The notes: generated by a model from the letters alone, not told the origin. A stretch of DNA of 13,714 nucleotides from a bacterium (GCA_018814465.1 JAHIZR010000189.1:1-13714), one strand, 5' to 3'. Positions 6,005-13,714 are shown, counted from the stretch's first letter. Made by a program: numbers and translations.

Positions 6005-8449
6005 ATGATCAGGATTTGCAAGCTTCTGATACATATCGCCATAGCTGCTACTTCAGTCGCTGCCTTCGGAGCCCTGATCCCGCCGGCACATCCACTATTT
6101 GAGTCGGACCAAGTCCACGAAATCCGCCTCACCTTTCATCAGGCTGACTGGTGGAGCCTCCTGCGTGCGAACTTCGAGGGTCAGGATGATCCGCAGTATT
6201 TGGCGGCTGAGTTTGACTGGCAGACCATCCACTTCGACAGTATCGGCGTTCGCTTCAAAGGCAATAGCTCGTATACCGGCTATCCCGGTGTAAAAAAGTC
6301 CTTTAAGCTGGATATTGACGAATATGTAACGGATCAAACGATTTATGGTCTGGATAAGCTAAATTTAAATAATGGATTCAACGATCCGACCTTTGTCAGG
6401 GAAGTATGCGCATACGAGATATGTGAGGCTGTTGGTTTACCTACCGTTCGTACTAACTATGCCGCCTTATATATCAATGATGAATACTGGGGGCTCTATA
6501 CTCTCGTTGAGCAGTTCGATCAAGAGTTCATCGAGAGCCGTTTTGGAGCAGGGGAGGAGGGAAACCTTTGGAAAGGCGATCCGCATGGGAATTTCGTGTT
6601 TCACGGCCCCAATGAATCCGCTTATTATGACTCTTACGAATTAGAGAATAACGAAGAGGAAAACGACTGGTCCGCACTTGTCGATATCGTCGCTACGGTT
6701 AATAATGTGCCGCTTCCCAATCTTGTTGACAGTCTGCATAATCGCATGGATGTCAATTCCGCTATGGCCATGCTGGCAGTTGATATTTTCACCGTTAACT
6801 TGGACAGCTATATCGGCCGCTGTGCTAATTATTATTTCTATCATCGGGATCTGGATAGCCGTTTCGTTTTCGCCAAGTGGGATATGAATGAAGCGTGGGG
6901 TGTCTTCAATATGCAGATGAATCTGAACCAACTGCAGCAACTTGACCTGCATTGGGTCGATCCCTCGCCGATGGATACTCGTCCGCTCGCCGAAAGGCTT
7001 TGGCAGATTCAGGACTATGATCAGATTTTTGTCGGTCATATCCGCAAGCTGATGGCAACCGTCGCGGATCCCGATGTACTCATTGATCGTATGGAAGATT
7101 TACGAGATATTATTCGTCCTTGGGTCTATTCTGATCCGAATAAGATGTTCACGAATGCCGATTTCGATAACTCCATGACGCAGAATATTACTCAGGGTCC
7201 TCGATCTATTCCGGCATTAGGAACCTTCATTGAGAACCGTCATACTTGGCTGGAAACTCAGCTTGAGCCCTGGACTCCTATCGAGGGATTGGTCCTGAAC
7301 GAGTTGATGGCTGCTAATGATTCTACGATTGCCGATAATAATGGCGATTTCGATGACTGGATCGAAGTCGCGAACATCAGCAACTCTCCGATCAATCTAT
7401 CCGGTTTGCGCCTGCACGATCATTTCGACGGTACCTTGCCCTACATCTTCCCCGACACGACGATTCAGCCGGGTGGTTATTTTGTTATCTGGGCGGACGA
7501 AGAGCCTGAACAGGGACTCTTTCACGCACCCTTTAAACTTGATGCCGATGGCGAAGATGTCTATCTGACGGATGATGGCGTGATTGTGGATCAGGCAACT
7601 TTTCCGGATCTCGCGACGGATATCAGCTATGGCCGTTGGCCGGACGGCAATGGCGCGTGGCAGTTGCTGACTGCCGCGACCCCCGGTGATGTCAACCAGA
7701 ATTCATCCAATCCCGAAGACATAATCCTTTGCATCAACGAATTTATGGCTCTGAACGAGACAACAGTCGCTGACGAGGCCGGACAATTCGAAGACTGGAT
7801 TGAGCTCTATAATCCAGGACCACATTCCGTGCAAATGGGCGGATTATTCCTAACTGATAATCTCGCTAATCCGACGAAGTGGATGTTCCCTGATACACTA
7901 TTTGGAGTCGGGAATTTCCTACTGGTTTGGTGCGACAACGATCCCAATGATGGTCCGCTCCATACTACCTTCGGCCTAAGCGGAGATGGAGAAGAGATCG
8001 GTCTTTTCGGACGTCTTGCTGCAGGCAATGAAGAGATAGACGGTCATAGTTTCGGCGCGCAATCTGCCGACATCAGTGAAGGACGTGCCACGGATTGCGC
8101 GGGCGAGTGGATTGTGCAAACCGCTCCTTCGCCGGGTGCTTCCAACGGTTCTGTCAGCACTCCGGGAATCGAAAACACCATCCCATTCAATTTCACTCTC
8201 TATCAGAACTACCCTAATCCCTTCAATCCTTCAACCGCAATCGCTTTCGATCTGCCTGTTTCCGGATCTGTTTCGCTGATTATATATAATACAGTGGGTC
8301 AGGAAATCAAGAGACTTGTAGATGAGCCTCTGACTGCCGGACATCACGAAGTGGTCTTTGATGCTTCTTCGCTCCCTTCGGGCATCTATTTCTACCGTTT
8401 TGAGGCGAGTGATTTTCATTCCGTCAGAAAAATGCTGCTTGTTAAGTAA
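6005..8449 (+). CDS. Secreted CotH-kinase-like protein with two lamin-tail domains and type IX sorting tail
   Basis: An 814-residue exported protein. Residues 1 to about 23 form a signal peptide (Lys/Arg-containing start, hydrophobic core, Ala-rich end). Residues about 38-400 match the CotH kinase family: RFKGNSS at 83-89, KKSFKLD at 97-103, YGLDKLNLNN, YINDEYWGLYTLVEQ and KWDMNEAWG with Asp293, the probable metal-binding acidic residue. Two lamin-tail domains follow at about 426-570 and 573-715; each begins with an NE.MA.N motif followed by DWIE. The end (733-814) is a sorting domain opening with QNYPNPFNP and closing with SGIYFYR and MLLVK. CotH proteins are atypical kinases; in Bacillus one phosphorylates spore-coat proteins. 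Here the cargo tail implies passage through the type IX secretion system to the surface or medium. It could phosphorylate surface proteins or act only as a binding protein; catalytic activity is not shown. It is probably its own transcription unit. Confidence 0.9.
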   Translation: MIRICKLLIHIAIAATSVAAFGALIPPAHPLFESDQVHEIRLTFHQADWWSLLRANFEGQDDPQYLAAEFDWQTIHFDSIGVRFKGNSSYTGYPGVKKSFKLDIDEYVTDQTIYGLDKLNLNNGFNDPTFVREVCAYEICEAVGLPTVRTNYAALYINDEYWGLYTLVEQFDQEFIESRFGAGEEGNLWKGDPHGNFVFHGPNESAYYDSYELENNEEENDWSALVDIVATVNNVPLPNLVDSLHNRMDVNSAMAMLAVDIFTVNLDSYIGRCANYYFYHRDLDSRFVFAKWDMNEAWGVFNMQMNLNQLQQLDLHWVDPSPMDTRPLAERLWQIQDYDQIFVGHIRKLMATVADPDVLIDRMEDLRDIIRPWVYSDPNKMFTNADFDNSMTQNITQGPRSIPALGTFIENRHTWLETQLEPWTPIEGLVLNELMAANDSTIADNNGDFDDWIEVANISNSPINLSGLRLHDHFDGTLPYIFPDTTIQPGGYFVIWADEEPEQGLFHAPFKLDADGEDVYLTDDGVIVDQATFPDLATDISYGRWPDGNGAWQLLTAATPGDVNQNSSNPEDIILCINEFMALNETTVADEAGQFEDWIELYNPGPHSVQMGGLFLTDNLANPTKWMFPDTLFGVGNFLLVWCDNDPNDGPLHTTFGLSGDGEEIGLFGRLAAGNEEIDGHSFGAQSADISEGRATDCAGEWIVQTAPSPGASNGSVSTPGIENTIPFNFTLYQNYPNPFNPSTAIAFDLPVSGSVSLIIYNTVGQEIKRLVDEPLTAGHHEVVFDASSLPSGIYFYRFEASDFHSVRKMLLVK

Positions 8450-8669
8450 CCTCCTGTAGCATTTTAAGATACGATATGGGCTGGGACGATCTCTCAACCT
8501 ATTTTTTATTCCTGCCTGATTCAGTCTGGTTATGAATTTGAATGAAGGATAGCTCCCTAAAAACCGATCCTGCATATTTTTGTTGCATTTCCCGCCATAA
8601 CACCTTAATTTCTGTCACCTCAACGGAATCTAATCCGGCTTCCAAACCTCCTTGCTTCTCGTCTAATAT
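8450..8669. other. Intergenic region upstream of the first POT transporter
   Basis: About 220 bases without a supported gene or a strong terminator hairpin. TATTTTTG at 8575-8582 fits the downstream half of a Bacteroidota promoter (TAnnTTTG), but no TTTG lies 19-21 bases before it. Transcription of the transporter probably begins in this gap. Confidence 0.3.
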
Positions 8670-8674
8670 AGGAG
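8670..8674 (+). promoter_or_regulatory. Strong ribosome-binding site fixing a GTG start
   Basis: AGGAG with a six-base spacer precedes GTG at 8681. It supports this non-ATG start, which puts the conserved POT motif of helix 1 at residues 27-31. Confidence 0.75.
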
Positions 8675-8680
8675 ATCCTC

Positions 8681-10168
8681 GTGAATCCATCTGTCAGTGA
8701 ACGAAACGAACGCACCTTAGGCGGTTTCAAATTCGGCTATTGGATGCTGTGCAGCATCGAAATGTTCGAGCGCATGGCATATTTCCTCGTTCGCAGTGTT
8801 GTCGCGGTTTATATCATGCAGGCTGATGATCCCGGAGGTCTGCATTTTACTGCCGCCGATAAAGGAACCATCTTCGCCTGGTGGTTCGTATTTCAATCTA
8901 TCCTGCCGATGTTCACCGGTGGTTATGCCGACCGTTATGGTTACAAGAAGACTATAGCCTTCTCGGTTACCATGAACATCCTGGGCTTTATCATGATGGC
9001 CTACATGAGAACCTTCTGGGGATTCTTTTTCGGAGTCATGGTTCTCGCCACCGGCACCGCCTTCTTTAAGCCCGGTTTGCAAGGCTCGCTGGCGCAAAAC
9101 CTGACCAAAGAGAATTCGTCGGTGGGATGGGGGATCTTCTATTGGATCGTCAATGTCGGCGCCTTTATTGCCCACCCCCTGGCTGGAGTGCTGCAAGTCG
9201 GTATCGGCTGGAAAGCCGTGTTCCTCGGTTCAGCCGGTCTGACTGCATGCAACTACCTGCTCCTGCTTACTTTCAAGGATTTCCACTCCGGCGCGGATAA
9301 AACCGAAGGTCCAATTGCGGTTTTTGTACGGACGATTAAAAATATCTTTGAACCACGGTTAGTGAGTTGGCTGCTCATCATGTCCTGTTTCTGGCTTATG
9401 ATGTACCAACTCTGGGATCTGCATCCGAACTTCCTAACCGACTGGGTAGACACGTCCAATCTGGCCGCCATGCTGCCGGCTTTCCTGTCGCATGAAACCG
9501 ATCGCGGACTGCAGGTATTACAGCAGAACATGCTGGCTGTGAACTCCCTGCTTATCGTCATCATGATGATTCCCGTATCGTGGCTTGTGCGGAAGCTGCG
9601 CACATTGGAAGCGATGGTCATCGGCATGTGTGTCGCTATGGTTGGTATTCTGACTGCCGGACTTACCGGTATTGGTTGGATTTTTGTCATCGGTGTGATC
9701 TTTTTCTCCCTCGGTGAAATGCTGACCGGCCCCAAGAAAAACGAATACCTGGGGCTCATTGCTCCTCCGGGAAAGAAAGGGCTCTATCTGGGCTATGTGA
9801 ATATTCCGGTCGGGATCGGCGGATTTATTGGATCGAAAATGGCCGGCTATCTCTATGGTCATTTCGGTGATAAAGCCGTGCTTGCTCAGAAATATCTCTT
9901 ACAGCATACTCCTTTCGGTCAAGGTAAAATATGGGACGGAAATCCCGACACTCTCGAAACCTTGCTCGGTGTCCCGCGCACGGAAGCCATGCTTAAACTG
10001 CAGGAAGTGATTTCCATGGATGCCGTGACAACCACGCAACTGCTCTGGGATACCTATTCGCCGCATCTCTATGTCTGGATTCCGTTCGCTGCTGTCGGCT
10101 TGTTCGCGGTTGTTGCCTTGATTATCTTCAGCCAGATGGCGAAGAAATGGTCGGATATGAACGCGTAA
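8681..10168 (+). CDS. POT-family proton-coupled oligopeptide transporter 1
   Basis: A 495-residue multipass protein of the proton-dependent oligopeptide transporter (POT/PTR2) family in the major facilitator superfamily, located in the inner membrane. The ExxER motif in helix 1 is present (Glu27, Glu30, Arg31) and is used in this family for proton coupling. The helix 2-3 loop reads GGYADRYGYKK (Asp84, Arg85). The PTR2 signature in helix 5 reads FYWIVNVGAF at 153-162. A late segment, GEMLTGPKKNEYLGLIAPP, is shared with the second transporter. The loop after helix 11 (about 394-461, some 68 residues) is long for the family and probably faces outward. Likely function: uptake of di- or tripeptides with protons; the substrate is not proven. 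GTG start with strong ribosome-binding site. A bidirectional terminator follows. Confidence 0.88.
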   Translation: MNPSVSERNERTLGGFKFGYWMLCSIEMFERMAYFLVRSVVAVYIMQADDPGGLHFTAADKGTIFAWWFVFQSILPMFTGGYADRYGYKKTIAFSVTMNILGFIMMAYMRTFWGFFFGVMVLATGTAFFKPGLQGSLAQNLTKENSSVGWGIFYWIVNVGAFIAHPLAGVLQVGIGWKAVFLGSAGLTACNYLLLLTFKDFHSGADKTEGPIAVFVRTIKNIFEPRLVSWLLIMSCFWLMMYQLWDLHPNFLTDWVDTSNLAAMLPAFLSHETDRGLQVLQQNMLAVNSLLIVIMMIPVSWLVRKLRTLEAMVIGMCVAMVGILTAGLTGIGWIFVIGVIFFSLGEMLTGPKKNEYLGLIAPPGKKGLYLGYVNIPVGIGGFIGSKMAGYLYGHFGDKAVLAQKYLLQHTPFGQGKIWDGNPDTLETLLGVPRTEAMLKLQEVISMDAVTTTQLLWDTYSPHLYVWIPFAAVGLFAVVALIIFSQMAKKWSDMNA

Positions 10169-10205
10169 TCGAAAAATTCGATTTTCCTTCAAACGTCCTA
10201 TAAAC

Positions 10206-10243
10206 AAAAACTGGATTTGCTTTGCGGCAAATCCAGTTTTTTT
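10206..10243. terminator. Bidirectional rho-independent terminator
   Basis: CTGGATTTGC (10211-10220) pairs perfectly with GCAAATCCAG (10227-10236) around a six-base loop. It is preceded by five A and followed by seven T, so it works as a terminator in both directions. It lies between the plus-strand POT gene and the end of the minus-strand operon. A smaller hairpin, AATCGAA-AAA-TTCGATT, overlaps the POT stop codon at 10167-10183. Confidence 0.92.
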
Positions 10244-10258
10244 GCAATGGTACTATAT

Positions 10259-10465
10259 TTATAGTTTCAGGTGTTCAAACAGCTTGTAAATCAATATCGC
10301 CGGCCAAGCTATTGCCTTGCAGAATCCCCAAACACCCATCCAGAATGTTCCCGCATGCTGAATGTAGTAGATAAAAGAGCCTAAGAAGGCAAAGAAATAG
10401 ATCCCGCCTGCCGCTCCGTCAGATCGTGATATCTTCCTTGAAGAATGTTCGTCACCGCAACTCAT
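10259..10465 (-). CDS. Small conserved two-helix membrane protein (68 aa)
   Basis: A 68-residue protein with a polar Cys- and Ser-containing N terminus. It has two hydrophobic segments, at about 19-35 and 43-62. The second contains GFCKAIAWPAILIYKLFEHL, with Lys50 and Trp54-Pro55. The pattern GAAGG..YF..F.G...Y.IQ.A..FW.G..GF.KA..WPA.L.Y resembles small uncharacterised membrane proteins found in many bacteria (recalled from general knowledge, no family name assigned). AAAGGAG with a six-base spacer gives a strong ribosome-binding site. The start overlaps the end of the preceding gene by 14 bases, so translation is probably coupled. Last gene of the operon, just before the terminator. Function unknown. 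Confidence 0.78.
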   Translation of the reverse strand: MSCGDEHSSRKISRSDGAAGGIYFFAFLGSFIYYIQHAGTFWMGVWGFCKAIAWPAILIYKLFEHLKL

Positions 10466-11336
10466 TGCTTTCTCCTTTAAGATTCATTCTCGCTGCCTGC
10501 CTGCGCGCTTCCTCCAGTGATGGAACGCCCAAACGAGCCCGTTCCTCATCGGTTACGGCAGTCGTATCAATCGGTTCCAGCGTCCAGACTCCGGCGCTGT
10601 CGGTTCTAAACTGAGTGCCGTAAATCTGCGGCAAGCCCATGCTCTGCAGATAGCGATCCCAACTCGCGGCGCTGAGCCATTTCGCGGCGGCATAGCTTGT
10701 ATCCAGCGCCGCCGCCTGCTTGGCTAACTCATTGGCGAGCCGGTAATCAGTTGAATCCGTTCCATGCTGACAGATCAGAGCGGCATTGAAATAGTCCTGC
10801 GCTGTCTTCAGCTCTTTTCCGGCAACTAATTCCTTGACTCGATTCAGACGCCTTGCATCTTCAACCGCAACACTGTCCCAAGGTATAGTATCCGTATCCA
10901 ATCTCGCTGCCTGATCTCCCTTCATCATGAAGAACAATTCCGTATGAATGCCTTCCTTTTCCAGATAAGCAACCTGCGCTTCGGACATACGCCGGACTAA
11001 ATCCGGCCACCGCTCATCCTTGCGTAATTCGGTCAAATCCGTGTCACGCTGAAGGTGCTGGACATTCGTGAAGCCTTTTTCGATACTGAGGTCAAGATAA
11101 CGAAAGGCATTATCCTTTTGATCAGACAGGGCAAAACAACAGGCGCAGTTGTAAACAGTTCCCGAATCATCGACACCATTGGTAATCGCCTCCGAGAATA
11201 ATCGAGCCGCTTCCAGCCAATTGGAGTCTGCATATGCTTTCGATGCCGCAACTGAAAGACTGTCCGAAGGATGGTTCTGATGAGCCTGAACGGGAATTGC
11301 TGCCAGATAGATTAGAAGAAAACAAACCGCGCCCAT
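10452..11336 (-). CDS. Exported TPR protein with C-terminal DUF6624-like domain
   Basis: A 294-residue protein with an apparent signal peptide (about 1-18, MGAVCFLLIYLAAIPVQA); its n-region lacks positive charge, and no alternative start exists upstream in frame. Residues about 25-120 form tetratricopeptide-like helices (ASKAYADSNWLEAARLFSEA; YLDLSIEKGF). The C-terminal half matches the pattern of DUF6624: an early D-x-x-A-R segment, QHGTD at 190-194, the WDRYLQSMG segment with Asp227-Arg228, IYGTQF with Tyr239-Gln242, and a final LGVPSLEEARR. DUF6624 has no established activity. Its conserved His, Asp-Arg and Tyr-Gly-Thr-Gln residues look like an active or binding site (inference). The ATG lies five bases after the stop of the POT gene; the ribosome-binding site GGAG is inside that gene's last codons. 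Expected in the periplasm. Confidence 0.8.
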   Translation of the reverse strand: MGAVCFLLIYLAAIPVQAHQNHPSDSLSVAASKAYADSNWLEAARLFSEAITNGVDDSGTVYNCACCFALSDQKDNAFRYLDLSIEKGFTNVQHLQRDTDLTELRKDERWPDLVRRMSEAQVAYLEKEGIHTELFFMMKGDQAARLDTDTIPWDSVAVEDARRLNRVKELVAGKELKTAQDYFNAALICQHGTDSTDYRLANELAKQAAALDTSYAAAKWLSAASWDRYLQSMGLPQIYGTQFRTDSAGVWTLEPIDTTAVTDEERARLGVPSLEEARRQAARMNLKGESNELR

Positions 11337-11341
11337 AGCAG

Positions 11342-13306
11342 TTACTCCATCTTTCCGCCCTTGCCGATGACGACCTTATCGTAGACAATCAGCAAGACGG
11401 CAGTCAAAAGACCCAGCACACCGAAAATTATCCACATCAGATCTGGACGTCCGGCGTCGCGCGCCAGCGAACCGTACAACTCACCAGACAGACGACCGCC
11501 GAATATATTCCCCAGTGCAACCGTCCAAAAATAGAATCCCATGTACATCGCAACCTTCTGCTGCGGAGCGATGCGTCCGACATATTCCTGACTCTTGGGA
11601 CTCGCGATCATTTCGCCGAACGCAAAGATCGTGATTGCCAGCACAATAAGCCAGCCGGTAAACAGCCAGGCGCTCATGCCGATACCGATTGATGAGACGA
11701 TGATGCCCACGACCATTACCGACAGCGGCGGGAAAAAGCCGATGGCCCATGAAACGAGCACCTGAAACACCACAATCGCTCCGGCATCCACGTTGATAAT
11801 ATACTCCGGATTCACCTGCCGGTAATTCTCCGCCCAATGGTGCGAGAGTGCCTTCACATCCGCTTCACTGGGCAGCATCAAGCCCGCATAGACGATTTCT
11901 TTCTGTTCGGGAGTCAGCGTCGCGGAGTTCATCTTCGTCTTCAGTTTATCCGACATGTATCCTGAATTCTCACTGTTCGACATCCCCGCCGGAGTTAACG
12001 GCAGACTTTCCAAATCCTGCTTTATCGCTTCTTCACTCAGGCGCACCTTGAAATCAAACAAGTGACGGCGGAAGCTTTTTAATTCCCAATCGATATTCGA
12101 CTGTTTGCCGCCGTTTCTTGTCCAAGCAGGATCATTGGTCGCAATCGTATCAGCAGCCAACGTCCAGGAGCCGTTCTTTACAGCTTCCAGCCGCTCATCC
12201 ACCGTATTCGATTTCGCCACCACATAAATTCCAATCTCTTCGGCAAGCAAATCTTCATTGACAGCCGCCAGTTCGCGCGCGAAATTCTCACCAAACCAAT
12301 TCCGTGCCGTATGGACCATGTCCTTCGTTTCCACATAATCACGGATGTATTCAGGCATCGTCAGGAATATCTGATTGAATGATGTCCAGAATCCAGATAG
12401 AATGAGCAGATACAAAGCGAATTTCCAATTGCCCAACTTCATCGGCTTTAGGAACCATGGCTTTGATTCAAGATTCTTTGCTTTCTTGAGGACTTTGTCA
12501 ATCAGTATATTGAACAACAGCCATATAATCGAGATAACCAGCATTGCGTTCCAACTGACAAGCTGACCGGATACCGCGATAAGCATGAAAATCGCGAAAA
12601 CCATCAGGAAGAAGCGGCCGTTTCCCAGCACTTCCACGATACCCCCGAAAACCTGTCCAAGCGTGCGCTTCTCCGTACTTGATGATTCAGTTGTCGGTTC
12701 TTTGTAAAACAGCAGCAGCCAAATGAAATTGCAGGCGATCCAGAATGCGGACGCAATGAACACGAAGTCCCAGCCATATCTTACCCGCACAAATCCGGCC
12801 ACGACCGGTCCGATGAATCCACCGACATTCACCATCATATAGAAGATGCCGAATCCCATGGATGAATTTGTCTCATCCGTTGTGCGGGCTACCGTTCCCA
12901 CAACGACCGGCTTAAAGATCGCCGCACCGACGGCCACAAACAGGAACGCCATAAAGAATGTGCCGAAGGTCGTGAACTGGCCCAGCAAGTAGTAAGCGGG
13001 GACCATCACGCTGTAGGCAATGATGAATGTTTTCTTATAGCCGAAGCGGTCCGCCAACGCGCCGAAAACCACGGGCAGCATATAGAGAATGAAAGGCACG
13101 ATCGCCTGCAGAATGCCGCGCTCCTCCGAAGAAAAGCCTAAGGCGCCTTCACTGCGTGAGCCGGTGATATACAAGGTTGAAACGGCAAAGAATCCATACC
13201 AGGCCAGCCGTTCGAATATTTCCATCGTGTTGGCTACCCAGAAGCTCCTCTTGAAAGGAGACCGCTTCCTTGGTACTGCTGTATCCGTAGTTGTGCTGAC
13301 GTTCAT
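11342..13306 (-). CDS. POT-family transporter 2 with large extracytoplasmic insert
   Basis: A 654-residue proton-dependent oligopeptide (POT/PTR2) family transporter of the inner membrane, much longer than the usual 450-520. Helix 1 carries ExxER (Glu29, Glu32, Arg33), followed by the family's WYG. The helix 2-3 loop has ALADRFGYKK with Asp86-Arg87. The helix 5 signature is FYMMVNVGGF. Between helix 7 (ending about residue 317) and helix 8 (starting about 505) lies a hydrophilic stretch of about 185 residues, rich in charged residues and Asn/Ser. By normal POT topology it faces outward. The last helices keep GEMIASPKSQEYVGRIAP, shared with the plus-strand transporter. Ribosome-binding site AAGGA, six bases before ATG. 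It is first in a three-gene operon with the TPR-DUF6624 protein and the 68-residue membrane protein, which suggests that these assist or use transport. Substrate unknown, peptides likely. Confidence 0.88.
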   Translation of the reverse strand: MNVSTTTDTAVPRKRSPFKRSFWVANTMEIFERLAWYGFFAVSTLYITGSRSEGALGFSSEERGILQAIVPFILYMLPVVFGALADRFGYKKTFIIAYSVMVPAYYLLGQFTTFGTFFMAFLFVAVGAAIFKPVVVGTVARTTDETNSSMGFGIFYMMVNVGGFIGPVVAGFVRVRYGWDFVFIASAFWIACNFIWLLLFYKEPTTESSSTEKRTLGQVFGGIVEVLGNGRFFLMVFAIFMLIAVSGQLVSWNAMLVISIIWLLFNILIDKVLKKAKNLESKPWFLKPMKLGNWKFALYLLILSGFWTSFNQIFLTMPEYIRDYVETKDMVHTARNWFGENFARELAAVNEDLLAEEIGIYVVAKSNTVDERLEAVKNGSWTLAADTIATNDPAWTRNGGKQSNIDWELKSFRRHLFDFKVRLSEEAIKQDLESLPLTPAGMSNSENSGYMSDKLKTKMNSATLTPEQKEIVYAGLMLPSEADVKALSHHWAENYRQVNPEYIINVDAGAIVVFQVLVSWAIGFFPPLSVMVVGIIVSSIGIGMSAWLFTGWLIVLAITIFAFGEMIASPKSQEYVGRIAPQQKVAMYMGFYFWTVALGNIFGGRLSGELYGSLARDAGRPDLMWIIFGVLGLLTAVLLIVYDKVVIGKGGKME

Positions 13307-13352
13307 GTCTTTTCCTTAATGGCTATGAGTCGTCTTTATCTGTTAAGCATCA

Positions 13353-13381
13353 AATATAACAGGTTCCTTGCAGAACCGCAA
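13353..13381 (-). promoter_or_regulatory. Candidate promoter of the POT2 operon
   Basis: On the minus strand TTGCGG (13381-13376) and TATATT (13358-13353) are 17 bases apart. Read as a Bacteroidota promoter, TTG-N20-TATATTTG fits TTTG-N19-21-TAnnTTTG with one mismatch and a perfect downstream half. The leader to ATG 13306 would be about 40 bases. Confidence 0.45.
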
Positions 13382-13390
13382 GGCAAGGAA
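13364..13390. repeat. 8-11-8 inverted repeat over the POT2 promoter
   Basis: TTCCTTGC (13364-13371) and GCAAGGAA (13383-13390) are perfect complements. They bracket the upstream element of the candidate promoter. A shorter alternative pairing uses GCAAGG at 13378-13383. No T run follows, so this is more likely an operator than a terminator. Confidence 0.45.
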
Positions 13391-13540
13391 AGGCTGTAGT
13401 CAGATCGCCATTATTTTATCTAAGTACATGGTTTATTGACAGAAGGAAGTAATACTGAGTGATATTGTAAGCCTGCCGTGAATGACAGGGAATCGCTTAT
13501 AAATGGAAAGGCCAGTTTCGGATTAGCAGACTGCGATTGA

Positions 13541-13714
13541 TTAACGAAACTCTGCTACCTGTAATGTCACCCACTTCCCTATGCAAAAGTAATAGACGCG
13601 CGCGCACCAGTCGCGCTTGGCACGCTCCGAGCCCATCCAGCGCCGGTGAAAAGCCTCCGCATGGCGGATATGCCGATCGAAGTTCTCTACGAACAGGCCA
13701 TCCTCGCCCGGCGG
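13541..13714 (-). CDS. 3' end of an unrecognised protein gene
   Basis: A minus-strand frame is open from the window edge for 57 codons to TAA at 13543-13541. The C-terminal peptide is rich in Arg, His and aromatic residues (for example FDRHIRHAEAFHRRWMGSE and DWCARVYYFCIGKW). Third-position G/C use is strong for most of it, unlike the neighbouring genes. The composition and conserved-looking His/Arg/Trp residues suggest real coding. No family was recognised with confidence, and the start lies outside the window. Confidence 0.55.
   Translation of the reverse strand, partial: PPGEDGLFVENFDRHIRHAEAFHRRWMGSERAKRDWCARVYYFCIGKWVTLQVAEFR

Larger units (their letters stand above)
13307..13540. other. 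Intergenic region right of the POT2 operon
   Basis: Apart from the promoter and inverted repeat, this gap holds a weak hairpin (13472-13489) that could end transcription of the gene from the right edge; no U-run follows it. TTGACA at 13436-13441 on the plus strand has no fitting downstream hexamer and no gene to serve. No ORF was supported. Confidence 0.4.

Noticed and set aside
6641..7039. 132-codon antisense ORF in the CotH-like gene
   Set aside because: Covers conserved CotH motifs on the other strand; no independent support.
8717..9196. 159-codon antisense ORF in the first POT gene
   Set aside because: Rich in His, Gly and Asp from reverse reading of membrane-helix codons; a shadow of the real gene.
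9253..9759. 168-codon antisense ORF inside the first POT gene
   Set aside because: The opposite strand encodes a clear POT transporter through the same bases; the antisense peptide has no family features and lacks its own ribosome-binding site.
13436..13441. TTGACA on the plus strand
   Set aside because: No fitting -10 hexamer, and no plus-strand gene lies downstream.

Overview
The window reads as a chromosomal segment of an uncultured bacterium of the Fibrobacterota-Chlorobiota-Bacteroidota (FCB) type. That placement is inference. It rests on a secreted protein ending in a YPNPFNP-type C-terminal sorting domain (the type IX secretion signal), on a promoter candidate of the Bacteroidota form (TTG-N20-TATATTTG), and on the mix of TPR/DUF6624, CotH/lamin-tail and POT-transporter genes. 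No rRNA, tRNA, CRISPR array, insertion sequence or phage gene was recognised.

Left part (1-5837): a small biosynthetic-looking locus. Two full-length paralogous asparagine-synthetase-like proteins (minus-strand 44-1849 and plus-strand 4041-5837) point away from each other. Between them lie a multipass DUF1624 (heparan-alpha-glucosaminide N-acetyltransferase-like) membrane protein and a broken N-terminal piece of a polysaccharide flippase. Both synthetase-like proteins keep the ATP-binding SGGMDS loop at exactly the same residue number, 243. Both lack the N-terminal catalytic cysteine of glutamine-dependent enzymes. They probably form an amide or similar bond with something other than glutamine-derived ammonia. 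The neighbouring acyltransferase and flippase point to surface-glycan modification. The 364-bp gap between the divergent genes holds promoter-like and dyad sequences. A further minus-strand gene may begin at the left edge.

Middle (6005-8449): a secreted 814-residue CotH-kinase-like protein with two lamin-tail domains and a type IX sorting tail, probably anchored at or released from the cell surface.

Right part (8681-13306): two POT-family (proton-dependent oligopeptide) transporters in convergent units separated by a strong bidirectional terminator. The minus-strand transporter carries an unusual insert of about 185 residues between TM7 and TM8. It heads a tight three-gene operon with an exported TPR-DUF6624 protein and a 68-residue membrane protein. 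The 3' end of an unrecognised GC-rich minus-strand gene runs off the right edge.
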